Part shown: in pieces, positions 1 through 8,123 of the stretch
How positions within the stretch are numbered: the stretch's first letter is position 1
How the letters are laid out: every line of letters starts with the position of its first letter
Origin: Pseudocitrobacter cyperus
GTDB lineage: Bacteria; Pseudomonadota; Gammaproteobacteria; Enterobacterales; Enterobacteriaceae
DNA length: 64,000 nt
Direction: 5' to 3'
Assembly: GCF_039889165.1 (NCBI RefSeq)
Contig: NZ_JAYMYY010000002.1
Span: 310,001-374,000 of the forward strand
Program-made: the position numbers and the translations under genes
Notes under the pieces: model-generated
Told to the model about the DNA's origin: nothing
Databases searched by the model: none
What the model saw: the letters and a program-made list of their open reading frames with translations, nothing else

Positions 1-1480
1 ATCGGGCGATACCGGTAAAGAAACGCCATACCTCCCCAGAATCCCCCTTATTCCCCCCCTCTCCCTTTCCCTCGCAGCACAACTCTGGCCCGATATCGTG
101 TAATGCACTGGATGTTATTCCCTGATTTTCAGCCCCGGCAAGCGCAGCACACAATCGCTGTTTCGTCATGCCGGAGGCAAGAAATATTTCGGGCTTCGCA
201 CCGCTTGTTATCGCGTCCGCAATGTTTTTATCCGAGAAGGCTATTTTTTGTTTAAGCATATCTTTTAATACCAATGAGAGCGTCTCACGATCGCCCTCTT
301 CCTGTTTGATTGCCGCCAGTCGTAATGGCGTATAGTCATCGTCAGCCAGGATGAAACGTTGCCAGTCGATAATATTGGCGTTTATCAATGCGTTGACTAC
401 CGAAGCATCAGCAAAACGCACGATAAAATCCAGTAACGTAATATTGTTACTGTGTTTCTTCATGTCGTCATAACGAATAATAATGCTCAGTATCGGAATA
501 TCATCATCACGTACTTCTAATATCGAAGGGTTATCGGTTATTGATGCCACTAACGCTTTGCTGTCGCCAACCAGCGCTAACATCTGCAGGCGATGTATCT
601 GCATTTTGGGCTGTTGTTTTTGCCAAAAGAAACTTAACGTTTCGCGATCCCTGGTGTTAATAATTTGCTCGTAAACGTCTTCCGTTAAAAGTTCTGGCAC
701 TATTTCCAGCAACACTCCGCTAATTTCTCTGGCGGCCGCCAGATCGTGCTGACCGCTTCCACGCTGATATTTTAACTTCCCGTTTAGGTATAAATACATC
801 CAGTACAGGGGGTTATGCTGATAAACCTGCAACCGATAATTCTTCGCCTGAAGGGAGTCTCCGGTTAGCAAAGTGGTAAAAAAGTAAACTGCGCGAGAAT
901 TCAGATGAGTGACGGCCACAAAAAATGGGTGTGAATCACCACAACAGGAAAATGGCGTATCAACCCGAGCAATCAATGCTTTCAACGTATTGTCTGAAAT
1001 GTCTGGCTTAAGTACCGCTTGTGTGAGTATCTGTTTTAACTGGGCATCATCATGAATATTCTCCAGCACAATCGTGCCATCTCGCTCAGTACGATCAATC
1101 AAGCTTGAGCTTTGCTTATTCTCCCAGCCATGCACGACCTCTCGTGTTAGATAATTAACAGGTTCTAGATATCCCCAGAGCGCAATAAAAAAAAGATGGC
1201 ATGGTAAACATAGATATCTGAAATATCGACGCCCGGCAATAGCAAGAGACAGTGAGACAAACTGGCTAATGAGTGCAAAAAAGATCAGGCTTTCATTAAT
1301 ATTAAGCCAGTAAAACAGTAACGAACATGCACCGACCAGCGCTATCTGCGGCAACAGCAGCCACAGAAAAATCATCCGTACACGAGAATGTTTTATCGCG
1401 CAGCAAGATAGTAAGAGCGCCATAATATCGGCGATAGCCAACGGCCATAGCCAAATTGCGAACGCGAACTCCCGACCCAT
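1..1480 (-). CDS. Membrane protein with ankyrin-like soluble domain (3' end beyond window)
   Basis: The minus strand stays open for about 493 codons from an ATG at 1480 to the left edge, so the C-terminus is missing. The first ~100 residues hold about four hydrophobic segments (for example IWLWPLAIADIMALLL at residues 9-24 and ALISQFVSLSLAIAG around 70-84). A soluble, mostly helical part of about 390 residues follows. Its second half has ankyrin-like units such as ITLLDFIVRFADASVVNALI and YTPLRLAAIKQEEGDRETL. The ATG overlaps the TAA of the small upstream ORF (TAATG), which suggests translational coupling. The function is unknown to me. Ankyrin-like membrane proteins of this shape occur in enterobacterial accessory loci, but I cannot name the family with certainty. 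Existence of the CDS is well supported by the unbroken frame; the domain call is tentative. Confidence 0.7.
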   Translation of the reverse strand, partial: MGREFAFAIWLWPLAIADIMALLLSCCAIKHSRVRMIFLWLLLPQIALVGACSLLFYWLNINESLIFFALISQFVSLSLAIAGRRYFRYLCLPCHLFFIALWGYLEPVNYLTREVVHGWENKQSSSLIDRTERDGTIVLENIHDDAQLKQILTQAVLKPDISDNTLKALIARVDTPFSCCGDSHPFFVAVTHLNSRAVYFFTTLLTGDSLQAKNYRLQVYQHNPLYWMYLYLNGKLKYQRGSGQHDLAAAREISGVLLEIVPELLTEDVYEQIINTRDRETLSFFWQKQQPKMQIHRLQMLALVGDSKALVASITDNPSILEVRDDDIPILSIIIRYDDMKKHSNNITLLDFIVRFADASVVNALINANIIDWQRFILADDDYTPLRLAAIKQEEGDRETLSLVLKDMLKQKIAFSDKNIADAITSGAKPEIFLASGMTKQRLCAALAGAENQGITSSALHDIGPELCCEGKGEGGNKGDSGEVWRFFTGIAR

Positions 1481-1713
1481 TACCTTTTTCCTTCATTGAA
1501 AATTAGCTGTATGGCCATGACCCATAATGAGATAACGGCTTCATCCTGAGCGTTGCTGATCAGAGACGTCGCCGCCAGGAGAGTGAAAAACAGGAGAATG
1601 GCCGCGAACCCACAGCAATCTAGGTAAAGAATCCATGTGCTAACCTCGGAACGTAATCCCTTCTTCTTTTGTTCTACGATAGCGCTTTCTTCGCGCTCTG
1701 GGCAGCAGGCCAA
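1480..1713 (-). CDS. Small hypothetical membrane protein upstream of the ankyrin-like gene
   Basis: This ORF encodes 77 residues. A charged N-terminus of about 25 residues precedes a strongly hydrophobic stretch (CCGFAAILLFFTLLAATSL) and a second moderately hydrophobic segment (AVISLWVMAIQLIF), so one or two membrane spans are likely. Its TAA overlaps the ATG of the downstream membrane protein by one base, typical of a coupled operon, and this is the main reason to treat it as real. The start is uncertain: no clear ribosome binding site stands out before the ATG at 1713, and a later start would keep both hydrophobic segments. I do not recognise the family. A role together with the ankyrin-like protein is inferred from coupling only. 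Confidence 0.5.
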   Translation of the reverse strand: MACCPEREESAIVEQKKKGLRSEVSTWILYLDCCGFAAILLFFTLLAATSLISNAQDEAVISLWVMAIQLIFNEGKR

Positions 1714-1960
1714 ATTCTGAAAACAGCCTCCTTACTAAAAAAGCGCTTTGCTCACAAAACAAGGGCATCAAAAAAGGTTACATCTGGAAATTCGCTCCCG
1801 GCGTTTCCATGCTGCTATCATCGGTATGAAGCTGGTAGTATTCTGACCGATAGCATCATCATTTATTACTGGTTATCAGTATATCCATGCGCGTTCAGGC
1901 TTGCCGTCATTAAATATATAGATTTCGATAATCCAGGCGTGAAATATATAAAGGCTAGAT

Positions 1961-2710
1961 ATGGAACAAGTTATTACAAAACGTCGTTATTATGATATTG
2001 GTCTACAAATCGAACAACTCCTTTACTCCGGGGTGTTCAAAGCGGGAGAACGTCTTCCCTCTGAGCGAGAATTGAGTGAACGTTTTAATACCAGCAGGAC
2101 GACAGTTCGCGAAGCGATCATCATGTTGGAACTCAAGGGCATTCTGATCGTTAAGCAGGGGGCTGGTATATTTTTTATCGATTCAACCAGCAAACATGAT
2201 CAAAAAGCATTGATGCCCTATTCGGAAATTGGCCCATTCGAACTTCTGCAGGCACGCCAGGTGATAGAAAGCAACATTACGGGTTTTGCCGCCACCCAGA
2301 TCCGTTTCAATGAACTTCTCGAACTCAAAAAGATTCTCTCTGCACAGGAAAAGTTCCTTTCCGGTGACAGCGACAAATTTGAAAATCTGGATCACCAGTT
2401 TCACACTATCATCGCTGAAGCCACGCAGAATCGCGTATTGATCAAACAAGCCGCAGAGCTATGGCGCGCGGTGCGTACGGAAAATCCTCGCTGGAAAAAG
2501 CTGAATTATAAATATTTGCACGAAAAACATTTACGTATGCAATGGTTAGAAGATCACCGGCGCATTTTTCTCGCCTTGCAGCAAAAAGACCCAGCCCTCG
2601 CCAGAGAAGCCTCGTGGAGGCACCTGGAAAATAGTAAAAATGAATTGGTTAACATTTTTAAGCAGGATTCTTCCATTAGCGACTTCGATGATTTTTTCTT
2701 CGCCTCTTAA
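1961..2710 (+). CDS. GntR/FadR-family regulator, UxuR/ExuR-like
   Basis: This is a 249-residue transcription factor. An N-terminal winged helix (residues about 10-75) contains the GntR signature LPSERELSERFNTSRTTVRE at 32-51. It is followed by an all-helical FCD ligand-binding domain, whose motifs LDHQFHTIIAEATQN, EDHRRI and ASWRHLEN carry the metal/ligand histidines. The segment ARQVIESNITGFAATQ is very like that of UxuR/ExuR, the hexuronate repressors. The gene sits upstream of, and co-directional with, dehydrogenase and TRAP transporter genes. UxuR-type palindromes lie between it and the next gene, so it probably represses that operon and is relieved by a sugar-acid intermediate. The start at 1961 has an AAGG about 8 bases upstream. 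Family assignment is secure; the exact effector is inferred. Confidence 0.88.
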   Translation: MEQVITKRRYYDIGLQIEQLLYSGVFKAGERLPSERELSERFNTSRTTVREAIIMLELKGILIVKQGAGIFFIDSTSKHDQKALMPYSEIGPFELLQARQVIESNITGFAATQIRFNELLELKKILSAQEKFLSGDSDKFENLDHQFHTIIAEATQNRVLIKQAAELWRAVRTENPRWKKLNYKYLHEKHLRMQWLEDHRRIFLALQQKDPALAREASWRHLENSKNELVNIFKQDSSISDFDDFFFAS

Positions 2711-2785
2711 TCCCCCCAATGCTTCTCACTTTTGCAGAGCATTTTCTTTCCTTGCTCTGCTCGGTTTATCTGCTGCTTTCGCCAG

Positions 2786-2824
2786 AATTGGTATCCTGAA
2801 CAATTAAAACTGGTATACCAATAC
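2786..2824. promoter_or_regulatory. UxuR/ExuR-type operator pair
   Basis: The sequence aaactggtataccaatac at 2807-2824 contains the perfect palindrome tggtatacca (2811-2820). It closely matches the known enterobacterial UxuR/ExuR operator (AAATTGGTATACCAATTT). A second, weaker copy, aattggtatcctgaacaat, lies just upstream at 2786-2804. They sit between the UxuR-like gene and the dehydrogenase operon, the expected place for autoregulation or operon control. Binding is inferred from sequence similarity. Confidence 0.65.
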
Positions 2825-2957
2825 TTCTCCTCTCGCGAAAACTCTCGCCTGTATTGCCTGTTTTATTGAAAAACATATAGACAATTAAAATACACCAATA
2901 AAAAACAATAATAAAATTATATGCTGACCATTTATTATTTTGTTTTCAAATTACTTA

Positions 2958-2973
2958 TGTGATTTTAATCTCA
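2958..2973. promoter_or_regulatory. CRP-like site
   Basis: TGTGA-N6-TCTCA matches the CRP consensus TGTGA-N6-TCACA at 9 of 10 defined bases. It lies about 70 bases before the ATG of the first dehydrogenase gene, in an AT-rich intergenic stretch of 329 bases, consistent with catabolite activation of a sugar-acid operon. No experimental support is visible. Confidence 0.5.
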
Positions 2974-2996
2974 TTTTTTGGTCTGGTGATTAATTT

Positions 2997-3014
2997 AAAT
3001 TGGTCTACACAATA
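2997..3014. promoter_or_regulatory. Weak UxuR-type operator near the operon start
   Basis: aaattggtctacacaata agrees with the UxuR consensus at 13 of 18 positions, with an intact left half-site AAATTGGT. It ends about 25 bases before the ATG at 3040, where bound repressor would block transcription. It is weaker than the palindrome at 2807-2824. Confidence 0.4.
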
Positions 3015-3039
3015 AATTCACTACCTATAGAGTGATGAC

Positions 3040-4515
3040 ATGAAACGGGAAGTCGGCAGCATTAAAACCGCGTATTACGACAGTGCAACAACATACTCAC
3101 GAGAAAATCTACAAACCGATATTGTTCATATTGGATTTGGCGCATTCCACAGAGGGCACCAGGCTGTTTATACCGATCTGGCCAATCAGCAGATCGCTGT
3201 GCCATGGGGTATATTTGAAATAAATCTATTTGGTGAATCTAATTTAATAAATGAATTAAATAACCAGCATGGATTATTTAGCGTACTTGAAACGTCCGCG
3301 ACAGCACACACATCTCGCCAGGTGCGTTCGGTTATTGGCGGTATACACACGCCAGAACAGGGTATTGGCGCAGCAATAGCCAGGTTACTTGAACCGCAGG
3401 TGAAAATTGTCTCCTTAACTATCACCGAAAAAGGGTACTGCATTGATCCTCAGACCAGACAGTTAGACGATGCCAATCCGTTGATTGCCGGAGATCTCCA
3501 GACACCACATAACCCCCGCTCAGCAATCGGGCTCATCACGTTTGCACTGCAAAGGAGAAAAGCGCTGGGGCTTCAGCCGTTCAGCGTACTCTCTTGCGAC
3601 AACATTCCTGACAACGGGCATCTCACGCGTAATGCGATTATCGGTTTCGCCATGCGTCTTGATACAGAACTTGCTCAATGGATTGAAGCGAATGTGACCT
3701 TCCCGGGCACGATGGTCGACCGCATTGTTCCGGCGATGACTGAAGCCCAGTTTACGATGCTGCAGGAAAAAACGGGATACGCCGATCCGTGTGGGATCGT
3801 TTGTGAAGATTTTCGTCAGTGGGTTATTGAAGATAATTTTGTCCGCGGTCGTCCGGAGTGGGATCTCGCGGGCGCCATGTTTGTCTCTGATGTACAGCCC
3901 TATGAAGAAATGAAGCTACGTATGCTAAATGGCAGCCATTCATTTCTCGCTTATAACGGCAGCCTCGCAGGTTATGAATTTATTTACCAGTGCATGGAAG
4001 ACCCGGAATTTTATGCCATTACGCGTCAACTAATGGTTGATGAACAGGCGCAGACGTTAAACCCAACGCTCGATATTGATCTGCGGCAGTATGCCGAATT
4101 ATTACTGACGAGGTTCAGCAATCGTAATGTGAAACACCGGACGGCGCAAATAGCCATGGATGGCTCACAAAAATTACCTCAGCGAGCCATCACGCCCTGG
4201 CTGCAACTTGAACGAAAGAACATTGCCAATCCTGTCCTGTCATTATTAATTGCCGGCTGGTTGTACTACGTTATCAGCAATATTGAAAATAACAGCGAAC
4301 TCACCGATCCACTGCTGCCCGTCTTCAGAGAGGCAATCGCCCATCAACAGACCGGCTGGCAGAAAGCGCTGGCCTTATTGAATACGAATAGCATATTCGG
4401 CGATCTGGCCGAAAACATTGCGTTCATAAATAAAATTGAACTCGCATTTAATAAAATTGCAGCATCGGGAATTAAACAAACCATTAAAGAAATAACATCT
4501 GGTAATCATAAATGA
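3040..4515 (+). CDS. Mannitol dehydrogenase/fructuronate reductase family oxidoreductase (UxuB-like)
   Basis: This 491-residue cytosolic NAD-dependent polyol/hexonate dehydrogenase belongs to the MtlD/UxuB/UxaB family. The N-terminal Rossmann part has GFGAFHRGHQAVYTD (about 32-46). The middle carries SCDNIPDNG and TMVDRIVPAMT. The C-terminal helical domain has the catalytic KLRMLNGSHSFLA segment (K...N..H) near residues 291-303. Relatives interconvert D-fructuronate and D-mannonate, or D-tagaturonate and D-altronate. With a UxuR-like regulator alongside, a hexonate/hexuronate substrate is more likely than mannitol. It is first in the operon, and its TGA overlaps the next ATG (ATGA). Length is normal for the family. 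The precise substrate cannot be read from sequence. Confidence 0.88.
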   Translation: MKREVGSIKTAYYDSATTYSRENLQTDIVHIGFGAFHRGHQAVYTDLANQQIAVPWGIFEINLFGESNLINELNNQHGLFSVLETSATAHTSRQVRSVIGGIHTPEQGIGAAIARLLEPQVKIVSLTITEKGYCIDPQTRQLDDANPLIAGDLQTPHNPRSAIGLITFALQRRKALGLQPFSVLSCDNIPDNGHLTRNAIIGFAMRLDTELAQWIEANVTFPGTMVDRIVPAMTEAQFTMLQEKTGYADPCGIVCEDFRQWVIEDNFVRGRPEWDLAGAMFVSDVQPYEEMKLRMLNGSHSFLAYNGSLAGYEFIYQCMEDPEFYAITRQLMVDEQAQTLNPTLDIDLRQYAELLLTRFSNRNVKHRTAQIAMDGSQKLPQRAITPWLQLERKNIANPVLSLLIAGWLYYVISNIENNSELTDPLLPVFREAIAHQQTGWQKALALLNTNSIFGDLAENIAFINKIELAFNKIAASGIKQTIKEITSGNHK

Positions 4516-5528
4516 AAACATTAATTTGCAACCAACCTGGTGACATCCAGTATATTGATCGAGACTATCCTTCTGTACAAAGTAATGAGGTTTTATTAAA
4601 AATAAAAGCCGTCGGCGTTTGCGGTACCGATATTCATGCCTATGCCGGACGGCAACCCTTTTTTTCTTATCCTCGCGTCCTTGGTCATGAAATTTGCGGT
4701 GAAGCGGTGGAAGCAGGTAGTGCGTGTTCAGACATTAAAATTGGCCAACGCTACTCGGTTATTCCCTGTGTTCCCTGCGGTGAGTGCGCCGCCTGTAAAG
4801 AGGGAAAAACCAACTGCTGTGAACGTGTCTCGCTGTATGGCGTGCACCAGGATGGTGGGTTTAGTGAATACCTGGCGGTACGCCAGCAAAATCTGGTTGC
4901 AGTGCCCGAACAATTAAATGATAGCTCTGCCGCTCTGGTTGAATGTTTTGCCATCGGCGCACATGCCGTTCGTCGGGCAGAGATAAAAGCGGGGCAAAAC
5001 ATTCTGGTTATTGGCGCAGGCCCCATTGGTCTGGCGACATCGGCTATCGCCAAAGCAAAAGGAGCCAACGTCGTTGTGGCCGATCTGGACGACAGACGCC
5101 GCCAGCACGTCAAAAAGAACCTTCACATTGAATCCCTTGACCCGACAGCGGGGAACTTTATCGACGAATTACGCCGTTTATTTTGCGGGGAACTGGCCTG
5201 CACCGTTCTCGATGCCACAGGTAATAAAGCATCGATGAGTAAAGATGTTGATCTCATCCGTCATGGCGGAAAAATTGTCTTCATCGGTTTATATATTGGC
5301 GATCTTGTTCTTGATGATCCTTCATTCCATAAAAAAGAGACGACGCTACTGAGTAGCCGCAATGCAACGCGTGAAGATTTTGAATGTGTCATCGACCTGA
5401 TGTCCCGCGGGCTCATCCACGAAGAGATGATGAAAAACACCGAATTTGATTTTCACACCGTCGGTCTTGATTACCAAAAAAACGTTGTCGATAACAAAGA
5501 AATGGTCAAAGGCGTAATTAAATTTTAA
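4512..5528 (+). CDS. Zinc-dependent alcohol dehydrogenase, L-galactonate/idonate 5-dehydrogenase-like
   Basis: This is a 338-residue medium-chain dehydrogenase. Catalytic zinc residues appear in GVCGTDIHAY (Cys and Asp, about residue 38) and GHEICGEAVEAG (His-Glu). The structural zinc loop CVPCGECAACKEGKTNCC has its four cysteines. The Rossmann motif GAGPIGLATSAIAKAKG binds NAD(P). It resembles E. coli LgoD (L-galactonate to D-tagaturonate) and B. subtilis YjmD, which lies in a hexuronate operon. It overlaps the upstream UxuB-like gene by 4 bases and precedes an Ldh_2-family gene. A hexonate 5-dehydrogenase feeding the UxuB-like reductase is a reasonable inference; sorbitol/idonate activity is an alternative. 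Confidence 0.85.
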   Translation: MKTLICNQPGDIQYIDRDYPSVQSNEVLLKIKAVGVCGTDIHAYAGRQPFFSYPRVLGHEICGEAVEAGSACSDIKIGQRYSVIPCVPCGECAACKEGKTNCCERVSLYGVHQDGGFSEYLAVRQQNLVAVPEQLNDSSAALVECFAIGAHAVRRAEIKAGQNILVIGAGPIGLATSAIAKAKGANVVVADLDDRRRQHVKKNLHIESLDPTAGNFIDELRRLFCGELACTVLDATGNKASMSKDVDLIRHGGKIVFIGLYIGDLVLDDPSFHKKETTLLSSRNATREDFECVIDLMSRGLIHEEMMKNTEFDFHTVGLDYQKNVVDNKEMVKGVIKF

Positions 5529-5538
5529 AGGAATAATA

Positions 5539-6549
5539 ATGTCTACAGTATATGTCAGCGAGTCGGACTTAAAAGCATTGGCCCTGGCTAAATTAACATC
5601 GGCGGGACTTGATGAAACTACGGCAAAGCAGGTAACAGACGTTTTAGTTCATGCCGATATTACCGGCGTACACTCTCACGGCGTCATGCGCGTTGAGCAT
5701 TATTGCACTCGTCTTAAAGCCGGAGGATTAAATAAAAAGGCGCATTTTAGTATTGCGCAAATCTCACCTTCTGCTGCTGTTTTTGATTCTGATGATGGCA
5801 TGGGCCATTCGGCTCTTATTGGGGCGACGGAACATGCGATAAAACTGGCGAAAGAGACCGGGCTCGGTTTTGTCAGCGTGAAGAACACCTCGCACTGCGG
5901 CGCGCTCTCATACTTTGCTGAAATGGCAACATCACAGGGCATGATCGCCATCGTGATGACCCAAACGGATACCTGCGTCGCTCCACACGGCGGTGCTGAG
6001 CGCTTCCTCGGCACCAACCCCATCGCCTTCGGTTTCCCGGCGGCGAATGGAAGCCCAATGATTGTTGATATGGCGACCAGCGCAACGGCGTTTGGCAAGA
6101 TTTTACATGCGAAGGAAACGGGGAAACCGATTGGAGAAGGTCTGGCTCTGGATAAAGCGGGTCATATCACGACCGATCCGCACAAAATAGAGAATTTACT
6201 CCCCTTCGGCGCGCACAAAGGTTCGGGCATCGCGCTGGCTATCGATGCGTTGACCGGGGTTTTAGCAGGAGCCAACTTCAGCAACCACATTGTCAAAATG
6301 TATGGCGACTACGAAAAAATGCGCAAACTGGCGAGTCTGGTGATGGTGATTGACCCCAATAAATTCGGTAACGCGCTGTTTGCTGAGACCATTACGCAGA
6401 TGTTGACGGAATTACGCGCCGTTAAACCCGTACCGGGTGTGGAAAAGGTATTAGCACCTAACGACCCGCAGATGAATTACAAAGCGCTGTGTCAACAGAA
6501 AGGGATTCCGGTACCCGACGGGATCTATCAGTATCTGACGGGAAATTAA
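5539..6549 (+). CDS. Malate/L-lactate/ureidoglycolate-type dehydrogenase (Ldh_2 family, YjmC-like)
   Basis: This is a 336-residue NAD(P)-dependent 2-hydroxyacid dehydrogenase of the AllD/YiaK/YjmC (Ldh_2) fold. Family hallmarks are visible: ADITGVHSHGVMRVEHY near residues 37-53, NTSHCGALSYFAEMA, FLGTNPIAFGFPA, and PFGAHKGSGIALAIDAL near the C-terminal third. The start has a good AAGGA ribosome binding site, 10 bases after the upstream stop. In B. subtilis, yjmC and yjmD sit side by side within the exu hexuronate operon, the same pairing seen here. The likely role is oxidation or reduction of a 2-keto/2-hydroxy sugar acid; the substrate is unknown. Confidence 0.87.
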   Translation: MSTVYVSESDLKALALAKLTSAGLDETTAKQVTDVLVHADITGVHSHGVMRVEHYCTRLKAGGLNKKAHFSIAQISPSAAVFDSDDGMGHSALIGATEHAIKLAKETGLGFVSVKNTSHCGALSYFAEMATSQGMIAIVMTQTDTCVAPHGGAERFLGTNPIAFGFPAANGSPMIVDMATSATAFGKILHAKETGKPIGEGLALDKAGHITTDPHKIENLLPFGAHKGSGIALAIDALTGVLAGANFSNHIVKMYGDYEKMRKLASLVMVIDPNKFGNALFAETITQMLTELRAVKPVPGVEKVLAPNDPQMNYKALCQQKGIPVPDGIYQYLTGN

Positions 6550-6605
6550 CTTCCGATATTAATAAAAATAAGCCGTACCCTACGATATGTATAAGGAACC
6601 ATAAT

Positions 6606-7589
6606 ATGAAAAATATACGGTCACTCGCTGCATCAACGATACTTGTCGCTAGTTGTTTATTTCTGGCGTCTCCGGCATTCGCTAAAACCACGCTGAAACT
6701 TAGCCACAACCAGGATAAAAGTCACGCTGTGCATAAGGCGCTGAGTTATCTGGCTGACAAAGCTAGAACCTATTCTGATGGCGAATTAAATATTCGTATC
6801 TACCCCAATGCGACGCTGGGAAATGAGCGTGAGTCTCTGGAATTAATGAACTCCGGGGCGCTGCAAATGGTGAAGGTAAATGCCGCCTCTCTGGAGTCGT
6901 TCGCGCCTGACTACAGCCTGTTCAGCCTTCCCTTTTTGTTCCGCGATCGCGATCACTACTACAACGTTTTACGCAGTGATTTAGGTCAGCGGATCCTGAA
7001 GTCATCTGAAAGCAAAGGCTTTGTCGGGCTAACTTACCTGGATGGCGGCGCACGGAGCTTTTATGCGAATAAACCCATCACCAAACCTGAAGATTTAGCG
7101 GGAATGAAAATCAGGGTACAGCAGAGCCCCAGCGCGATTGCCATGATGAAAGTGCTGGGTGGCGTGGCAACGCCGATGGCGCAGGGTGAGTTGTATACCG
7201 CACTTCAGCAAGGCGTTGTCGATGGTGGCGAGAACAACACCGTGGTGTATACCGACATGCGCAACGCGGAAGTCGCAAAGGTTTACTCTCGCGATGAGCA
7301 CACCATGGTGCCTGATGTGCTGGTGATCAGCACCAAAGTGCTTAACGGGTTGAGCGATAAAGAACGCGCTGCGCTGTATAAAGCCGCCGATGAAGCAATG
7401 CTGCAAATGAAGGATGTCATCTGGCCGGCTGCGGAAAAAGAAGCCTACGAAAAAATGAAAGAGATGAATGCCACCGTCGTCGATGTTGATAAGGCACCTT
7501 TCAAAGCGCGCGTCAAACCGCTGTTTGACGAGTTCCGGGCAAAAGATCCGCAGTCCGCGAAAGATCTTGAACAAGTAGAAAATATGTAA
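6606..7589 (+). CDS. TRAP transporter solute-binding protein (DctP family)
   Basis: This is a 327-residue periplasmic binding protein. I start it at the ATG at 6606, preceded by AAGGA, because it gives a clean signal peptide (MKNIRSLAAS...LASPAFA, cleavage after about residue 24). The longer frame from 6489 would overlap the previous gene. DctP-family landmarks include the segment with the carboxylate-binding arginine (GMKIRVQQSPSAIAMMKVLG) and TPMAQGELYTALQQGVVDGG. The protein delivers an organic or sugar acid to the DctQM membrane pair just downstream. The operon context suggests a uronate or hexonate ligand. A hairpin separates it from dctQ, as is common where the binding protein is made in excess. 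Confidence 0.92.
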   Translation: MKNIRSLAASTILVASCLFLASPAFAKTTLKLSHNQDKSHAVHKALSYLADKARTYSDGELNIRIYPNATLGNERESLELMNSGALQMVKVNAASLESFAPDYSLFSLPFLFRDRDHYYNVLRSDLGQRILKSSESKGFVGLTYLDGGARSFYANKPITKPEDLAGMKIRVQQSPSAIAMMKVLGGVATPMAQGELYTALQQGVVDGGENNTVVYTDMRNAEVAKVYSRDEHTMVPDVLVISTKVLNGLSDKERAALYKAADEAMLQMKDVIWPAAEKEAYEKMKEMNATVVDVDKAPFKARVKPLFDEFRAKDPQSAKDLEQVENM

Positions 7590-7596
7590 AACGAAC

Positions 7597-7615
7597 GGGC
7601 AGGTTTCCCCTGCCC
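7597..7615 (+). terminator. Intercistronic hairpin after the TRAP binding-protein gene
   Basis: gggcagg / cctgccc forms a 7-bp GC-rich stem with a 5-base loop in the 41-base gap between the binding protein and the small permease gene. No long T run follows, so it is more likely an mRNA-stabilising or partial attenuation element than a full terminator. Confidence 0.5.
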
Positions 7616-7630
7616 TTTACAGGATGAGAT

Positions 7631-8113
7631 ATGCGACTACTCACCAATATCCTTAATAATATACTTGCCGGAATTTGCTGTATTATTCTGGCAGTCATGG
7701 TTTTCTGCGTATCCTGGCAGGTTATTGCGCGCTTTATTTTTAATGCTCCCAGTTCTGTTCTTGATGAATTTACTCAAATTCTTTTTATGTGGATGATTTT
7801 GTTAGGCGGGGTCTATACCGCAGGGTTAAAAAAACATCTGGCTATCGATTTATTGGCGCAAAAACTTTCCCTTAATGCAGCATTATTACTTGATAGTTTT
7901 ATCCAGCTTGTCATTACGCTGTTCGCATTAATTTTTATGGTATATGGCGGCGATATCGTCGTCGCGAAAGCAATGCACGTTAGCCAAATGTCCCCTGTTT
8001 TAAAATGGCCGATGGACAAAGTTTATTGGGTTATGACAATCAGCGGCATCATTTTAGTTTATTACACCATCATAAATATTCTCGATAATTATCATAAGAG
8101 ACTATCTCACTAA
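7631..8113 (+). CDS. TRAP transporter small permease (DctQ family)
   Basis: This is a 160-residue inner-membrane protein with four predicted spans: about residues 9-30 (ILAGICCIILAVMVFCVSW), 45-63, 85-107 and 129-150. The segment FNAPSSVLDEFTQILFMWMILLGG is characteristic of DctQ proteins. It pairs with the large permease DctM, starting 11 bases downstream, to import the ligand handed over by the binding protein, driven by a sodium gradient in known systems. An AGGATG ribosome binding site precedes the ATG. Confidence 0.92.
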   Translation: MRLLTNILNNILAGICCIILAVMVFCVSWQVIARFIFNAPSSVLDEFTQILFMWMILLGGVYTAGLKKHLAIDLLAQKLSLNAALLLDSFIQLVITLFALIFMVYGGDIVVAKAMHVSQMSPVLKWPMDKVYWVMTISGIILVYYTIINILDNYHKRLSH

Positions 8114-8123
8114 AGAGGACAGT

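Noticed and set aside
1669..1995. 108-codon plus-strand frame before the GntR gene
   Set aside because: It overlaps the small membrane gene on the other strand and the GntR start in another frame, and has no domain or ribosome binding site.
5700..6098. 132-codon minus-strand frame opposite the Ldh_2 gene
   Set aside because: Antisense to a clearly conserved enzyme; no ribosome binding site.
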